This document shows positions 43,402 to 52,425 of a stretch of 64,000 nucleotides of DNA, piece by piece. Source of the stretch: CADEED01 sp035765415 (GTDB lineage Bacteria > Pseudomonadota > Gammaproteobacteria > Steroidobacterales > Steroidobacteraceae); the NCBI GenBank assembly GCA_035765415.1, contig DASTXR010000008.1:56976-120975 (forward strand), read 5' to 3'. Both the position numbers and the translations under genes were made by a program. The stretch's first letter is position 1. Each line of letters opens with the position of its first letter. The notes beneath the pieces were generated by a model. The model saw only the letters and a list, made by a program, of their open reading frames with translations. It did not search any database and was not told where the DNA came from.

Positions 43402-45509
43402 TGCCGTCCGCGCTCCCAGTCCGCGATGCTTTTTCCGCTTTCGGCCAATTCCACCAGCAGCGGCGCCGGCTCCCAATGCATGGGGCCGAAAGTGTCACGG
43501 TAGCGGCGCATGCCATCCAGGAGATTCTCGAGGCCGAGGACCTCCGCATGGAACATCGGCCCGCCGCGATAGCGCGGAAATCCGTACCCTGACGTCCACA
43601 CCACATCGATGTCGGCCGCGCGCAGCACGATGCCTTCGCCCAGCACGCGAAAACCTTCGTTCATCAGCGGATACAGGCAGCGTTCCTGGATTTCGGCAGC
43701 GCCATGTTTGCGTGGCGTTACCTGCAGTGCCTGCGCGCGCCGGCGCAGGATTTCGATGGCCTCGGGATCGTCGATGCGCGCCCGATTGCCGGGGTCGTAG
43801 CGGTAGTAACCCCTGCCGGTCTTCTGGCCCATGCGTCCCGCCTCGTGCAACGCGAGATCGGCCTGGTAGTAAGTGGGGTCCGGCGGATATTGGGAAGCGT
43901 TGGCCTTGTGCACGTTCACGCCCACGTCGATGCCGGCCATGTCGAAGACGGCGAGAATTCCCATGGCCATGCCCCAGTCTTCGAGCGCGCCATCGACCTC
44001 GCGCGGCGTGGCGCCTTCCAGCACCATGAGCTGAGCCTCGCGTGCGTAGCCTTCCATCATCCGGTTGCCGATGAAGCCATAACAGACCCTGGCGAGCACC
44101 GGCGTCTTGCGCAGTGGTTTGGCCAGTTCCATGACGGTCTTGATGGCGGCGGGCGACGTCCGCGCCGTGCGCACCACTTCCAGCAGAGGCATCACGTTCG
44201 CGGGCGAGAAAAAATGCATGCCGATCACGTCTTCGGGCCGCGAGATGCCGCTCGCGATGACTTCGATATCCAGCGTCGAGGTGTTGGTGGCCAGCACGGC
44301 GCCGCGCCGCGCGACCGCGTCGAGCTTCGCGAACACCTTGCGCTTCAGGTCCATGCTTTCGAACACGGCTTCGATGACGAGGTCGGCGCTCCGCAGCTCG
44401 CCGTAGTCGAGCGTGGTGCGTATCAGCCCCAGGCGCTGCGCCATCTCCGCGGCTGTGATGCGGCCCCGATCCACCATCGACTGGTAGGTGCGCGCCACGT
44501 TGGCGACGCCGCGCTCGAGAGCCGCCTGATCGGCATCGACCAGCGTCACGGGAATACCGGCATTGGCGAAACAGATTGCGATACCGCCACCCATGGTGCC
44601 CGCGCCCACGACACCGGCAGCGTGGACCGGCGCTGCGCGTATCTCGTCGCCCAACCCTGGCACGCGACGGCTTTCGCGTTCGGCGAAAAATACGTGGATG
44701 GCGCCACGCGACTCGACGCTGCGCTTGCACTCGTTCACGAGCGCGGTCTCGAGCTCCAGGCCTTCCGCGAGACTCGAGCGCCACGACCTGCGCACCGCGT
44801 CCACCGCCACCAGCGCCGCGTTGCGGTTGGGATAGAGCTTTCGCGCCTGGTCGCCGAGCCGCTCGAAGATTTCATCGGTGGCCGTGGCGGGATCCACGCG
44901 GAGGGAACCCGTGCGCCGCGGCCCCTTGCCGGCAGCGAGCAGCGAACGCGCGTAGTTAGCCGCTCCGGCCCGCAGATCGCCGTCGATGACGTCGTCGAGG
45001 AAGCCCATTTCCCTTGCCTGCGGCGTGCCCACCGGCTTGGCTGACAGGATGAATTCCAGCGCGCGCTGCGCACCCGCGAGTCGCGGCATGCGCTGGGTTC
45101 CGCCGGCGCCGGGAATGATGCCGAGCGTCACCTCGGGCATGGCGAAACGCGTGGTGGCTGCGGCCACCCGGTAGTGGCAGGCCAGCGCCAATTCCAGCCC
45201 GCCGCCCATCACCGTGCCATGCATGGCGGCAATGAGCGGCACTTCGAGCGCCTCATAACCGTTGAACAGCGTGCGGTACTCGGCCTCGCGCGGCGGACCG
45301 CCGAACTCGCCGATGTCGGCGCCGGAAAAAAACGTGGAGCCCTCGCAGAGCAACACCACGGCGCGCACATCGGCAGCCGCACGGACCAGGTCGAGCGCCT
45401 CCCGCAATCCTGCGCGCACTTCTGCCGTGATGGTGTTGACCGGGGGATGGTGCGCGACGATCAGCGCCAGCTCACCGTCGCGCTCGACGCGCACACATTG
45501 CAAGGACAT
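43398..45509 (-). CDS. Fused enoyl-CoA hydratase / 3-hydroxyacyl-CoA dehydrogenase
   Basis: A 703-residue multifunctional enzyme (FadB/FadJ type). The hydratase domain (about 1-190) has the oxyanion strand HGTVMGGGLELALACHYRVA and MPEVTLGIIPGAGGTQ. The NAD domain starts near 297 with VVGAGTMGGGIAICFANAG; HFFSPANVMPLLEVV and the C-terminal helical dimer domains (GFIGNRM) follow. It would hydrate feruloyl-CoA and oxidise the 3-hydroxy ester to the beta-keto ester. Its position between the MarR regulator (6-base gap) and the amidohydrolase (ATGA overlap) ties it to hydroxycinnamate breakdown rather than general fatty-acid use. Confidence 0.9.
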   Translation of the reverse strand: MSLQCVRVERDGELALIVAHHPPVNTITAEVRAGLREALDLVRAAADVRAVVLLCEGSTFFSGADIGEFGGPPREAEYRTLFNGYEALEVPLIAAMHGTVMGGGLELALACHYRVAAATTRFAMPEVTLGIIPGAGGTQRMPRLAGAQRALEFILSAKPVGTPQAREMGFLDDVIDGDLRAGAANYARSLLAAGKGPRRTGSLRVDPATATDEIFERLGDQARKLYPNRNAALVAVDAVRRSWRSSLAEGLELETALVNECKRSVESRGAIHVFFAERESRRVPGLGDEIRAAPVHAAGVVGAGTMGGGIAICFANAGIPVTLVDADQAALERGVANVARTYQSMVDRGRITAAEMAQRLGLIRTTLDYGELRSADLVIEAVFESMDLKRKVFAKLDAVARRGAVLATNTSTLDIEVIASGISRPEDVIGMHFFSPANVMPLLEVVRTARTSPAAIKTVMELAKPLRKTPVLARVCYGFIGNRMMEGYAREAQLMVLEGATPREVDGALEDWGMAMGILAVFDMAGIDVGVNVHKANASQYPPDPTYYQADLALHEAGRMGQKTGRGYYRYDPGNRARIDDPEAIEILRRRAQALQVTPRKHGAAEIQERCLYPLMNEGFRVLGEGIVLRAADIDVVWTSGYGFPRYRGGPMFHAEVLGLENLLDGMRRYRDTFGPMHWEPAPLLVELAESGKSIADWERGRQ

Positions 45510-45515
45510 GCTGAT

Positions 45516-46001
45516 TCAGCCGGGGCGTTGAAACTTCTTGAGAGCCTCGAGCAGGGAGGCGAGTTCGGGAGCCGTGAACAAGCCGCGGAACTTCTCTTCG
45601 TGCTCGGCGATGCGTGTCTTGCACTTTCGCAACGTGCTTTGCCCCGCCGGTGTCAGGTACAAATCCTGCCGTCGCCGGTCGGTGGAGGAACGCTTGCGAA
45701 TGACGAACTCCCGTTCTTCCAGCCGATCGGTCACCGCCATCATGGTGGCGCGATCCATGGCGAGCGCCGCGGCCACTTCGGCCTGCGAGACGCCCGGGTT
45801 CGCCTGGATGAGCCAGAGCGTGGCCATCTGCTTCTGCGTCAATTCGAAATCGGCGACCGCCGCCATGAAATCGCGGTGCATGGCGCCTTGTGCGCGGCGC
45901 AATAGATAGCCCAGGAGGCTGTCCAGTTCGGCGAACATAAGCGCGGGCGCTTCGAATTCCTCCGGCTGCTCACGGCGTTTAAGACTGGACTCACGCGGCA
46001 T
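45516..46001 (-). CDS. MarR family transcriptional regulator
   Basis: A 161-residue regulator. The winged helix lies at about 55-125: LTQKQMATLWLIQANPG, VSQAEVAAALAMDRATMMAV, and the wing KRSSTDRRRQDLYLT. GAGGAACG precedes the ATG. MarR proteins control hydroxycinnamate genes in several bacteria (CouR, FerC, HcaR types) and release DNA upon binding the CoA thioester. It is the first gene of this operon and is divergent from a TonB receptor, with a paired TACAAATA repeat in the 109-base gap. Likely effector: feruloyl- or coumaroyl-CoA. Confidence 0.9.
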   Translation of the reverse strand: MPRESSLKRREQPEEFEAPALMFAELDSLLGYLLRRAQGAMHRDFMAAVADFELTQKQMATLWLIQANPGVSQAEVAAALAMDRATMMAVTDRLEEREFVIRKRSSTDRRRQDLYLTPAGQSTLRKCKTRIAEHEEKFRGLFTAPELASLLEALKKFQRPG

Positions 46002-46061
46002 CTCGTTCCTCGGGTGGTGAACCGTGGCGCGAATCTACCCCGCTTGCCAAGTTGCTCGCAA

Positions 46062-46089
46062 TACAAATAGTATGTGTTACGTACAAATA
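46062..46089. promoter_or_regulatory. Direct repeat in the marR / TonB receptor intergenic region
   Basis: TACAAATA occurs at 46062-46069 and 46082-46089, 20 bases apart (about two helical turns). The first copy also sits in an imperfect dyad ATAC-AAATA-GTAT (46061-46073). It is the only AT-rich patch in the 109-base gap and lies 20 bases upstream of the receptor's ribosome site, so it is a candidate operator or shared promoter for the two divergent units. Confidence 0.4.
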
Positions 46090-46110
46090 TTCCGAACCTT
46101 GGGGGGGATC

Positions 46111-48465
46111 ATGGAAATGTTTGACGCTCGCCGATGCCTTGCGTTCGCCTGCCTGCTCGTGCACTGCGGTCTCGCAGCCGCGCAGACTCCACCAGACACC
46201 ACCGGCGCGGAAGCGCAGGCCGATGTCCTCGATTCGATCGTCGTCACTGCACGGCGCCGCGCCGAAAGCCTGCAGGACACACCCGTGGCGGTGACAGCGT
46301 TGAGTGCCGCCGCACTCGAACGCCAGCAGATCGTCAATACCACCGATCTCGACAAGGTGGTGCCCAACATCCAGTTCCATTCCTACGGAACGCTGACCGG
46401 CAACAACTCCGCGGCGCAGGTCTTCATTCGCGGCATCGGGCAGACCGATGCCACGCCCGCCGTGGACCCAGGTGTCGGCGTGTACATCGACGACGTCTAC
46501 ATGGGGCGCGCGGTGGGCGCGGCCATGGAGTTCCGCGACATCGCCAACGTGCAGATCCTGCGTGGCCCGCAGGGAACCTTGTTTGGCCGTAACACCATCG
46601 GCGGCGCGGTGCTGCTGACCACCAACGAACCCGGAACCGATGCCGGCAACTCGGTGCGCGTGGGCCTCGGCGACGACAACCTGCGCGAAGCATTCGGCGC
46701 CTTCGATCTGCCGCTGGGCGGCGACTGGTCCGCGCGACTGGCGCTGGGCCTGCGCCAGCGCGACGGGTATGTCACCCGCGTGTCGGACGGCAAGGACCTG
46801 GGCGACGAGGACATGATGACCGGCCAGGTCGCGCTGCGCTGGAAACCATCCGACGCGTTCAGTCTCACGCTGCGCGGCGACTACACCGAGGAAGACGAAA
46901 ACGGATCCCCGTTCGTGTTCCAGAGCATGAACGAAGCCGCCACCTTCGTCGGTGCAGCCAGCATCGCCGCGGGCTGCCCTAACATCCTCGACCCGTTCCC
47001 GCCGCCGCTGCTGGTCGGCCCGCTGGCCGATCCGCGCTGCGGCAACGACGCGCAGGCGCTCGGCGAATTCACCAATGGCGGCACGTATGAAGCGAGCAGC
47101 ACGCTCGAGAACCGCGGCGTATCCCTGGTGGCCGACTGGCAGGTCAACGACACCTGGTCGCTGAAGTCGATCACGGCCGATCGCCGCCTCGAGTGGACGG
47201 GCACGCGCGACGCCGACAATACGCCGCTGCTGATCCTGCACACCAACTACACCAGCGAGAGCCAGCAGTTCAGCCAGGAATTCCAGGCGGTCGTCGAGAG
47301 CGAACGGCTCGACGGCGTCATCGGGCTCTACTACTTCGACGAAGACTCCTTCGACCGGCTGCTGGTGCCGCTCGGCAATCCCGGTACGTCGTATGACACG
47401 CAGCGTGTCGCCATGGATACCGAAGCGAAGGCGGCATTCACCGAGTGGACGTTCAAGTTCACGGAGGCCTTCAGCGCGACGGCGGGCATTCGCTACACCG
47501 AAGAAACCAAGGGGCTGCAGGCCACCATGTTCAACGTGGCACCGGCCAGCGCACCCGAACCTGCCGCGCCCACGAGGCTCTGCCCGTTCGCCGGCCCGCC
47601 ACCCACGCAAACCGGGTGCCTCTTCCTGACTACCAACCGCTTCGCGCGCGATTTCACGTCGACCACGAAATCCGCCAGCGTCCAGTACCGCTTCAATGAA
47701 AGTGCCATGGCGTACCTGAGCTGGTCGGAAGGTTTCAAGAGCGGCGGTTTCAACCAGCGTTACAACGCCGCGCCGCCCGGAAACGCGCCCATCTCCTTCG
47801 GCGCCGAAACGGCGGAGTCATTCGAGATCGGCCTCAAGCTCGATCCGCTCGATACGCTGCGAATCAACATCGCCGCTTTCAGCACGGACTACGACGACAT
47901 ACAGATGACGTATCGCCTGGGCGTGGTGCCGCTGCTGTTCAACGCCGGCGTCGCGTCCATCGACGGCGGTGAGCTCGAGCTGGAATTCGCGCCCACCGAG
48001 GACTTCAGGCTCGATGCGACGGTGGGTTATCTCGATGCCGGCTTCGAGAGCATCACGCCGCCGCCGCCGTTCGGACCCGTGTCGCCCACCGCGACTGCCA
48101 CGCTGTCCAGCCGGTTGCCGTTCACGCCCGAATGGCAAGGACATCTCGGATTGTCATACAGCTTCCATCCGGGCGCGAAGTGGCTGCTGACGCCGCGCGT
48201 CGACCTGAGCTACACCGCCGAGCAGTTCTTCGATGCCGGCAACTCTCCGGAAATCGCGCAGGATGAGGCGGTTACGCTGCTCAACGCATCGGTGACGCTG
48301 GCGTCCGACGACGACAAGTGGCGCTTCGTGCTCGGCGGCAACAACCTCACCGACGAAACGTATCCGGTGGCCGGCACCTCCTCGCTGACCACGGCTTCCG
48401 GCTACGCGGAAATCATTTATGCACGCCCGCGCAGCGTGACGCTGAACGTCACGCGCAATTTTTGA
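46111..48465 (+). CDS. TonB-dependent outer-membrane receptor
   Basis: A 784-residue receptor. ATG 46111 follows a GGGGGGG ribosome site. A signal peptide ends near residue 24 (LAAAQ); the TonB-box-like DSIVVTARRRAESLQDTPVA leads into the plug domain with QVFIRGIGQTD and VQILRGPQGTLFGRNTIGG. The barrel closes with the aromatic end NVTRNF. It resembles receptors found with aromatic and oligosaccharide loci. Divergent from marR and the feruloyl-CoA pathway, it probably brings feruloylated oligosaccharides or hydroxycinnamates through the outer membrane. Confidence 0.93.
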   Translation: MEMFDARRCLAFACLLVHCGLAAAQTPPDTTGAEAQADVLDSIVVTARRRAESLQDTPVAVTALSAAALERQQIVNTTDLDKVVPNIQFHSYGTLTGNNSAAQVFIRGIGQTDATPAVDPGVGVYIDDVYMGRAVGAAMEFRDIANVQILRGPQGTLFGRNTIGGAVLLTTNEPGTDAGNSVRVGLGDDNLREAFGAFDLPLGGDWSARLALGLRQRDGYVTRVSDGKDLGDEDMMTGQVALRWKPSDAFSLTLRGDYTEEDENGSPFVFQSMNEAATFVGAASIAAGCPNILDPFPPPLLVGPLADPRCGNDAQALGEFTNGGTYEASSTLENRGVSLVADWQVNDTWSLKSITADRRLEWTGTRDADNTPLLILHTNYTSESQQFSQEFQAVVESERLDGVIGLYYFDEDSFDRLLVPLGNPGTSYDTQRVAMDTEAKAAFTEWTFKFTEAFSATAGIRYTEETKGLQATMFNVAPASAPEPAAPTRLCPFAGPPPTQTGCLFLTTNRFARDFTSTTKSASVQYRFNESAMAYLSWSEGFKSGGFNQRYNAAPPGNAPISFGAETAESFEIGLKLDPLDTLRINIAAFSTDYDDIQMTYRLGVVPLLFNAGVASIDGGELELEFAPTEDFRLDATVGYLDAGFESITPPPPFGPVSPTATATLSSRLPFTPEWQGHLGLSYSFHPGAKWLLTPRVDLSYTAEQFFDAGNSPEIAQDEAVTLLNASVTLASDDDKWRFVLGGNNLTDETYPVAGTSSLTTASGYAEIIYARPRSVTLNVTRNF

Positions 48466-48579
48466 CCGCGTAGTTCCCTCCGCGGGTCAAAAGCGCCTCG
48501 TCGCGGTGGTGGATCTCCTGGTCTGACCATCACCGCGACGACGGCGTGATGTCGCACGCAGTGGACTCGGCGGACGCCC

Positions 48580-48606
48580 ATGTGTCACAGTAGTCATGTG
48601 ACACAT
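48580..48606 (+). promoter_or_regulatory. Operator-like inverted repeat abutting the GntR start codon
   Basis: Perfect 9-bp arms, ATGTGTCAC (48580-48588) and GTGACACAT (48598-48606), with a nine-base spacer. The right arm ends exactly where the GntR start codon begins, leaving no room for a ribosome site. It is the obvious autoregulatory site of the YtrA-type regulator; the position suggests a leaderless or very short-leader mRNA. Confidence 0.65.
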
Positions 48607-49011
48607 ATGGCCCCCTTCCGAGTCAGGTTCGCGCCTGGCCAGTCCATCTTCGACCAGGTGTGCTTCGCCGCCATCAAGTCCATCCTCGCGGGTGAACTGA
48701 AGGCCGGCGAAGCCTTTCCCTCGGTGCGCACGCTGGCGCTGGATCTCAAGATCCATCCGAACACCGCCCACAAGGTGGTCCAGCACCTCATCCAGGAACG
48801 CTGGCTGGTGGCGCAACCGGGCGTCGGAACCGTGGTCGCGCAGCCGCCGAAGGCGCGCGCCGGAGACCGCAAGCGCCTGCTCGAAGACGAGGTGGAAAAG
48901 CTCGTGGTGGAGGCCATGCGCGTGGGCGCGGGCCTCGGCGAAGTGCAACACGCAGTGGAAGGCACCTGGACCGACCTTCGCGGCCTCAAGGTCGTGTCGA
49001 ATGATCGTTGA
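48607..49011 (+). CDS. YtrA-subfamily GntR transcriptional regulator
   Basis: A 134-residue short GntR protein. The winged HTH fills residues about 10-80 (GQSIFDQVCFAAIKSILAGE, FPSVRTLALDLKIHPNTAHK), followed by a ~40-residue dimerisation helix pair without an effector domain, the YtrA hallmark. ATG 48607 is chosen, next to the inverted repeat; an in-frame ATG at 48580, inside the repeat, would add nine residues. It overlaps the ABC ATPase gene by 11 bases. YtrA regulators usually repress their own ABC operon and respond to cell-envelope stress. Confidence 0.9.
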   Translation: MAPFRVRFAPGQSIFDQVCFAAIKSILAGELKAGEAFPSVRTLALDLKIHPNTAHKVVQHLIQERWLVAQPGVGTVVAQPPKARAGDRKRLLEDEVEKLVVEAMRVGAGLGEVQHAVEGTWTDLRGLKVVSNDR

Positions 49012-49900
49012 GACCCATCACGTCGCGAAACGCTTCGGTCGTTTCGAGGCCATCGAAGACCTGGGTCTGCAGGTGCCGGAAGGCTCGGTGTTCGCGTTGA
49101 TCGGGCCCAACGGCGCCGGCAAAACCACCACGCTCCGCATGCTCATGAACATCCTGCGCCCCGACCGCGGCGACATCCTCGTGCTCGGCACGAACTCGCG
49201 CCGGCTCGGGCCCGGGGATTTCGCGCGCATTGGCTACGTGTCGGAAGGCCAGGAGCTGCCCAGGGCGCTCACGCTCGCGCAATATTTCGACTATCTGCGA
49301 AGCCTCTATCCTTCCTGGGACGCGAACATCGAGAAGGAACTGACGGCGCAGTTCGAGCTGCCGCCCTCGCGCAGGATCCGGCACCTTTCGCACGGCATGC
49401 GCATGAAGGCGCTGCTGGTCGGCGCGCTGGCTTTCCGCCCCAAACTACTGGTGCTGGACGAACCGCTGAGCGGCCTCGACACGCTGGTGCGCGACGAAGT
49501 GGTGAACGGCCTGCTGCAGCAGGCGGCCGACACCACCATCCTGATTTCCTCGCACGAGCTCTCCGAGATCGAAACCTTCACCACGCACGTGGCGTTCATG
49601 CAGGACGGCAGGCTGTTGCTGCAGGAAAACATCGACGACCTGCGGATGCGCTTCCGCGAGGTGTCGGTGACGCTCTCGGCGGCGAAGGAGCCGGCGCAGC
49701 CGCTGCCCGAAGACTGGCTGCTGCCGGAATCGGAAGGCCACCGCCTGCGTTTCATCGCGTCCAACTACCAGGACGACGGCGCCCTCCACCGGCAGCTCTC
49801 GGAACGCTTCGGCGCGGTGCGCGTGGAATGCGAGCCCATGCCGCTGCGCGCCATCGCCAACTCGCTGATGCAGCACCGCAAGCGGAATCTGCGGCGATGA
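49001..49900 (+). CDS. ABC transporter ATP-binding protein
   Basis: A 299-residue ATPase. Walker A GPNGAGKTTT (about 35-44), Q-loop region IGYVSEGQELP, signature LSHGMRMK, Walker B LLVLDEPLSGLD and H-loop SSHE are all present. The C-terminal 80 residues are an extra domain. It overlaps the GntR gene and the permease gene (ATGA), forming a three-gene unit. Exporters of this type move lipids, peptides or antibiotics; cargo unknown. Confidence 0.93.
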   Translation: MIVETHHVAKRFGRFEAIEDLGLQVPEGSVFALIGPNGAGKTTTLRMLMNILRPDRGDILVLGTNSRRLGPGDFARIGYVSEGQELPRALTLAQYFDYLRSLYPSWDANIEKELTAQFELPPSRRIRHLSHGMRMKALLVGALAFRPKLLVLDEPLSGLDTLVRDEVVNGLLQQAADTTILISSHELSEIETFTTHVAFMQDGRLLLQENIDDLRMRFREVSVTLSAAKEPAQPLPEDWLLPESEGHRLRFIASNYQDDGALHRQLSERFGAVRVECEPMPLRAIANSLMQHRKRNLRR

Positions 49901-52425
49901 ACCTGCAGGTCTTCGGCGCCATCCTGAAGAAGGATGTGCGGAGCCTGCTGCCGCTGCTGGCGCTCACTGCCCTGCTGTTCTTCGTCGATGCGCTCATCGT
50001 GCGCCTCGAACTGATGCCATTGTGGTCGACGTGGGGCGCGGCGATGCTCCTGGTGGCGTTCACCGTGCTGATCATCTCGGTGTTTCAGCTCGACTCGCCC
50101 GCCAGCCTCACCGAAGACTGGCTTTGCCGGCCCTTGCGCAAGCGCGAGTTGCTGGGCGCGAAGATCGTGCTCGTGCTGGCGGCCGTCTATCTACCCCACG
50201 CCGCCGGCACCGTCATCGCCGGTGTGAGCCTCGGCTTCTCCGTGTCGGAAATCCTGCTGGACGCGTTGATGCTGCCGGACGAGCTGTTCCTCGTCCTCAT
50301 GCCGCTGCTGATGTTCATCGCCATCGTCACGCGCACGTTCGTTCAGGCTTTCGGCGTGTTGTTCGCCATTTTCATCTGCCTGTTCGCGCTGCCGACGCCG
50401 TTCGTGCGTCCGCCAGGTCCATTGGACCCCGGCATCTTCGACGAGCTGATCGGCTCCGGCCTGGTCTGGCTGGGCATGGCGCCCGCGCGCCTTGCGTCGC
50501 TCGCGCTCGTCGTGCTCGGTTTCTGGCTGGTGTACTGGCGCCGAAGCCTGACGCTGGCGCGCGGGCTGTTGATCGCCACGGTGGGCGTCACGGTGTTCCT
50601 GTTCATGCTTCCGACGGGGCTGTTGCCGTGGAAATCCACGTTCGCGTTGCAGGCAGCATCCGGCCCGCCGCCGCCCGCGGACGCGGCGCGCATTTCCCTG
50701 CGCAGCATTCGCGCCTGCTTCCCCGCCGCCATGCGCTCGAATCAATCCACCGATGTGGCATTCGTCGCCGCGAGAAGCGGTCTGCGGCCATGGGCCGAAG
50801 AGCAGCTGCATGGCGTCGGACCCGACGCTGTTGCCTTTCTGACGGCAGTGGAAGCGCGCGGACTTCCGCTCGATTGGCGCGTGAAGCTCAATTACGCGCA
50901 GGCGGATTATTCCGCCGGCGGCGTGCCGCTGGCATCGCTTCGACCCGCCCGTTACATCACCGACAACAACGGCGGGGGCGCCCTCTCGCATCTCTGGATG
51001 CTGCCGGAGAGCACGCTGCGGCGGCTGCAGGGCGTGCAGCCTCAGTTGCAGCTCACGTATTCGTTGACGTTGCTGAAGCCGCGCGAACACATCGTTCCCA
51101 CGAACGGGAAGCGCCACGCGCTGCCCGGAATCGGTTGGTGCAGCGCCAGGGTCGACGAGCCTGGCAACCGCATCGAAGTCGACTGCTTCAGTGCGATCAC
51201 GCGTCCCACGCAGCTCAGTGCGCAGCTCAACGATATCCCCGCGAGCCGTGTCTACGACAGCGCCAACTTCGCGCCCGACTGGGCACTACAGCCTTACAGC
51301 CATCGCGTGGAGCTCGCCATCGCCTCGCCACGGCTCGCGAAGCACGACACCATCACCGTGACGGCGTGGGACGCCGCGGGCTTCCTGGACAGGTCATTGA
51401 CGCTGCCCGGTATCCTCGGCGCCGATCTCGACACCTGCCCGCTGCCGACCGAGCGCAGGGATCTCCAGGAGGCGCGCTGGCGCGACCTGGCGCCGCACGA
51501 TGCGCACTCCATCACCGTCGATCAAGGCGTGCAGCTCGAGGTGCTGGATTTCGGCGGCACCGGCTCGCCCATGCTGCTGCTGCCAGGCCTCGGCGCCACC
51601 GCGCACAGCTTCGATGAGCTGGCGCCCATGCTCGCGCGCAAACATCGCGTGATCGCGGTGACGCGGCGTGGCGCCGGCTACTCCAGCAAGCCCGATTTCG
51701 GCTTCGACACGCCGCGACTCGCGCAGGACGTGTTGAAGGTGATGGACGCCATGCAACTCGGGAAAGTGATCCTGGCAGGCCATTCCATCGCCGGCGACGA
51801 GCTCACGTGGTTAGGCGGGCATCACGCGGACCGCATCGCCGCGCTCATCTACCTGGACGCCGCGTACGATCGTTCTGGCGACCGGAAGTCTGAAGCCTCG
51901 GTGCGCCTGCGCGAGCTCGGCCGGTTCCTGCCACCGGAACCGCCGGTGCCGCGCCAGGCGCTGCAGAATTTCGACGCCATGGCGAAGCTGCTGCTCGAGC
52001 GCGGACACCTGCCGCTTCCGGAAGGCGAGCTCATCGCGTTCCGTCGCGTGAACGATCCCGCGCTTGCGGGGGTTCCCAACATGGACGGGCGCGCGCAGCA
52101 GGCCATCGTCGCGGCAATCGAGGCGCCCGACTATGCGGCGGTGAAGATTCCGGCGCTGGCTATCTACGCGTTCGAAGACCCGAACAAGCCGCTGCCGCCG
52201 TGGTACGACCCGAAAGACACGGAGCTGGCCGCGACCCTGGCGGAGCGCGCGCGCATCGGCAACGACCTGAAACGGGAAAGCATCGAGCTCTTCAGGCGCA
52301 ACGTTGCCAGAGGGCAGGTGCTGGAATTGCAGAACGCCTCGCACTACATCATCCAGTCGAATCAGCAGGAACTGCTGGAAGCCATCGAGAAGTTCCTGGA
52401 ATCAGCCGACGGGCCTCGCCAATAG
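49897..52425 (+). CDS. ABC-2-type permease fused to an alpha/beta hydrolase
   Basis: An 842-residue protein; ATG 49897 overlaps the ATPase stop. Residues 1-245 hold about six membrane helices (VRSLLPLLALTALLFFVDAL, WGAAMLLVAFTVLIISVF, LVVLGFWLVYWRR and so on) like ABC-2 permeases. Residues 250-535 form a soluble domain of unknown fold. From about 539 a complete alpha/beta hydrolase follows: MLLLPGLGATAHSFDEL, nucleophile Ser630 in LAGHSIAGDE, and likely His816 in NASHYII. No stop or frameshift separates the parts, so it is a true fusion. The hydrolase probably acts on the transported molecule or its ester. The last 24 bases overlap the convergent kinase gene. Confidence 0.88.
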   Translation: MNLQVFGAILKKDVRSLLPLLALTALLFFVDALIVRLELMPLWSTWGAAMLLVAFTVLIISVFQLDSPASLTEDWLCRPLRKRELLGAKIVLVLAAVYLPHAAGTVIAGVSLGFSVSEILLDALMLPDELFLVLMPLLMFIAIVTRTFVQAFGVLFAIFICLFALPTPFVRPPGPLDPGIFDELIGSGLVWLGMAPARLASLALVVLGFWLVYWRRSLTLARGLLIATVGVTVFLFMLPTGLLPWKSTFALQAASGPPPPADAARISLRSIRACFPAAMRSNQSTDVAFVAARSGLRPWAEEQLHGVGPDAVAFLTAVEARGLPLDWRVKLNYAQADYSAGGVPLASLRPARYITDNNGGGALSHLWMLPESTLRRLQGVQPQLQLTYSLTLLKPREHIVPTNGKRHALPGIGWCSARVDEPGNRIEVDCFSAITRPTQLSAQLNDIPASRVYDSANFAPDWALQPYSHRVELAIASPRLAKHDTITVTAWDAAGFLDRSLTLPGILGADLDTCPLPTERRDLQEARWRDLAPHDAHSITVDQGVQLEVLDFGGTGSPMLLLPGLGATAHSFDELAPMLARKHRVIAVTRRGAGYSSKPDFGFDTPRLAQDVLKVMDAMQLGKVILAGHSIAGDELTWLGGHHADRIAALIYLDAAYDRSGDRKSEASVRLRELGRFLPPEPPVPRQALQNFDAMAKLLLERGHLPLPEGELIAFRRVNDPALAGVPNMDGRAQQAIVAAIEAPDYAAVKIPALAIYAFEDPNKPLPPWYDPKDTELAATLAERARIGNDLKRESIELFRRNVARGQVLELQNASHYIIQSNQQELLEAIEKFLESADGPRQ

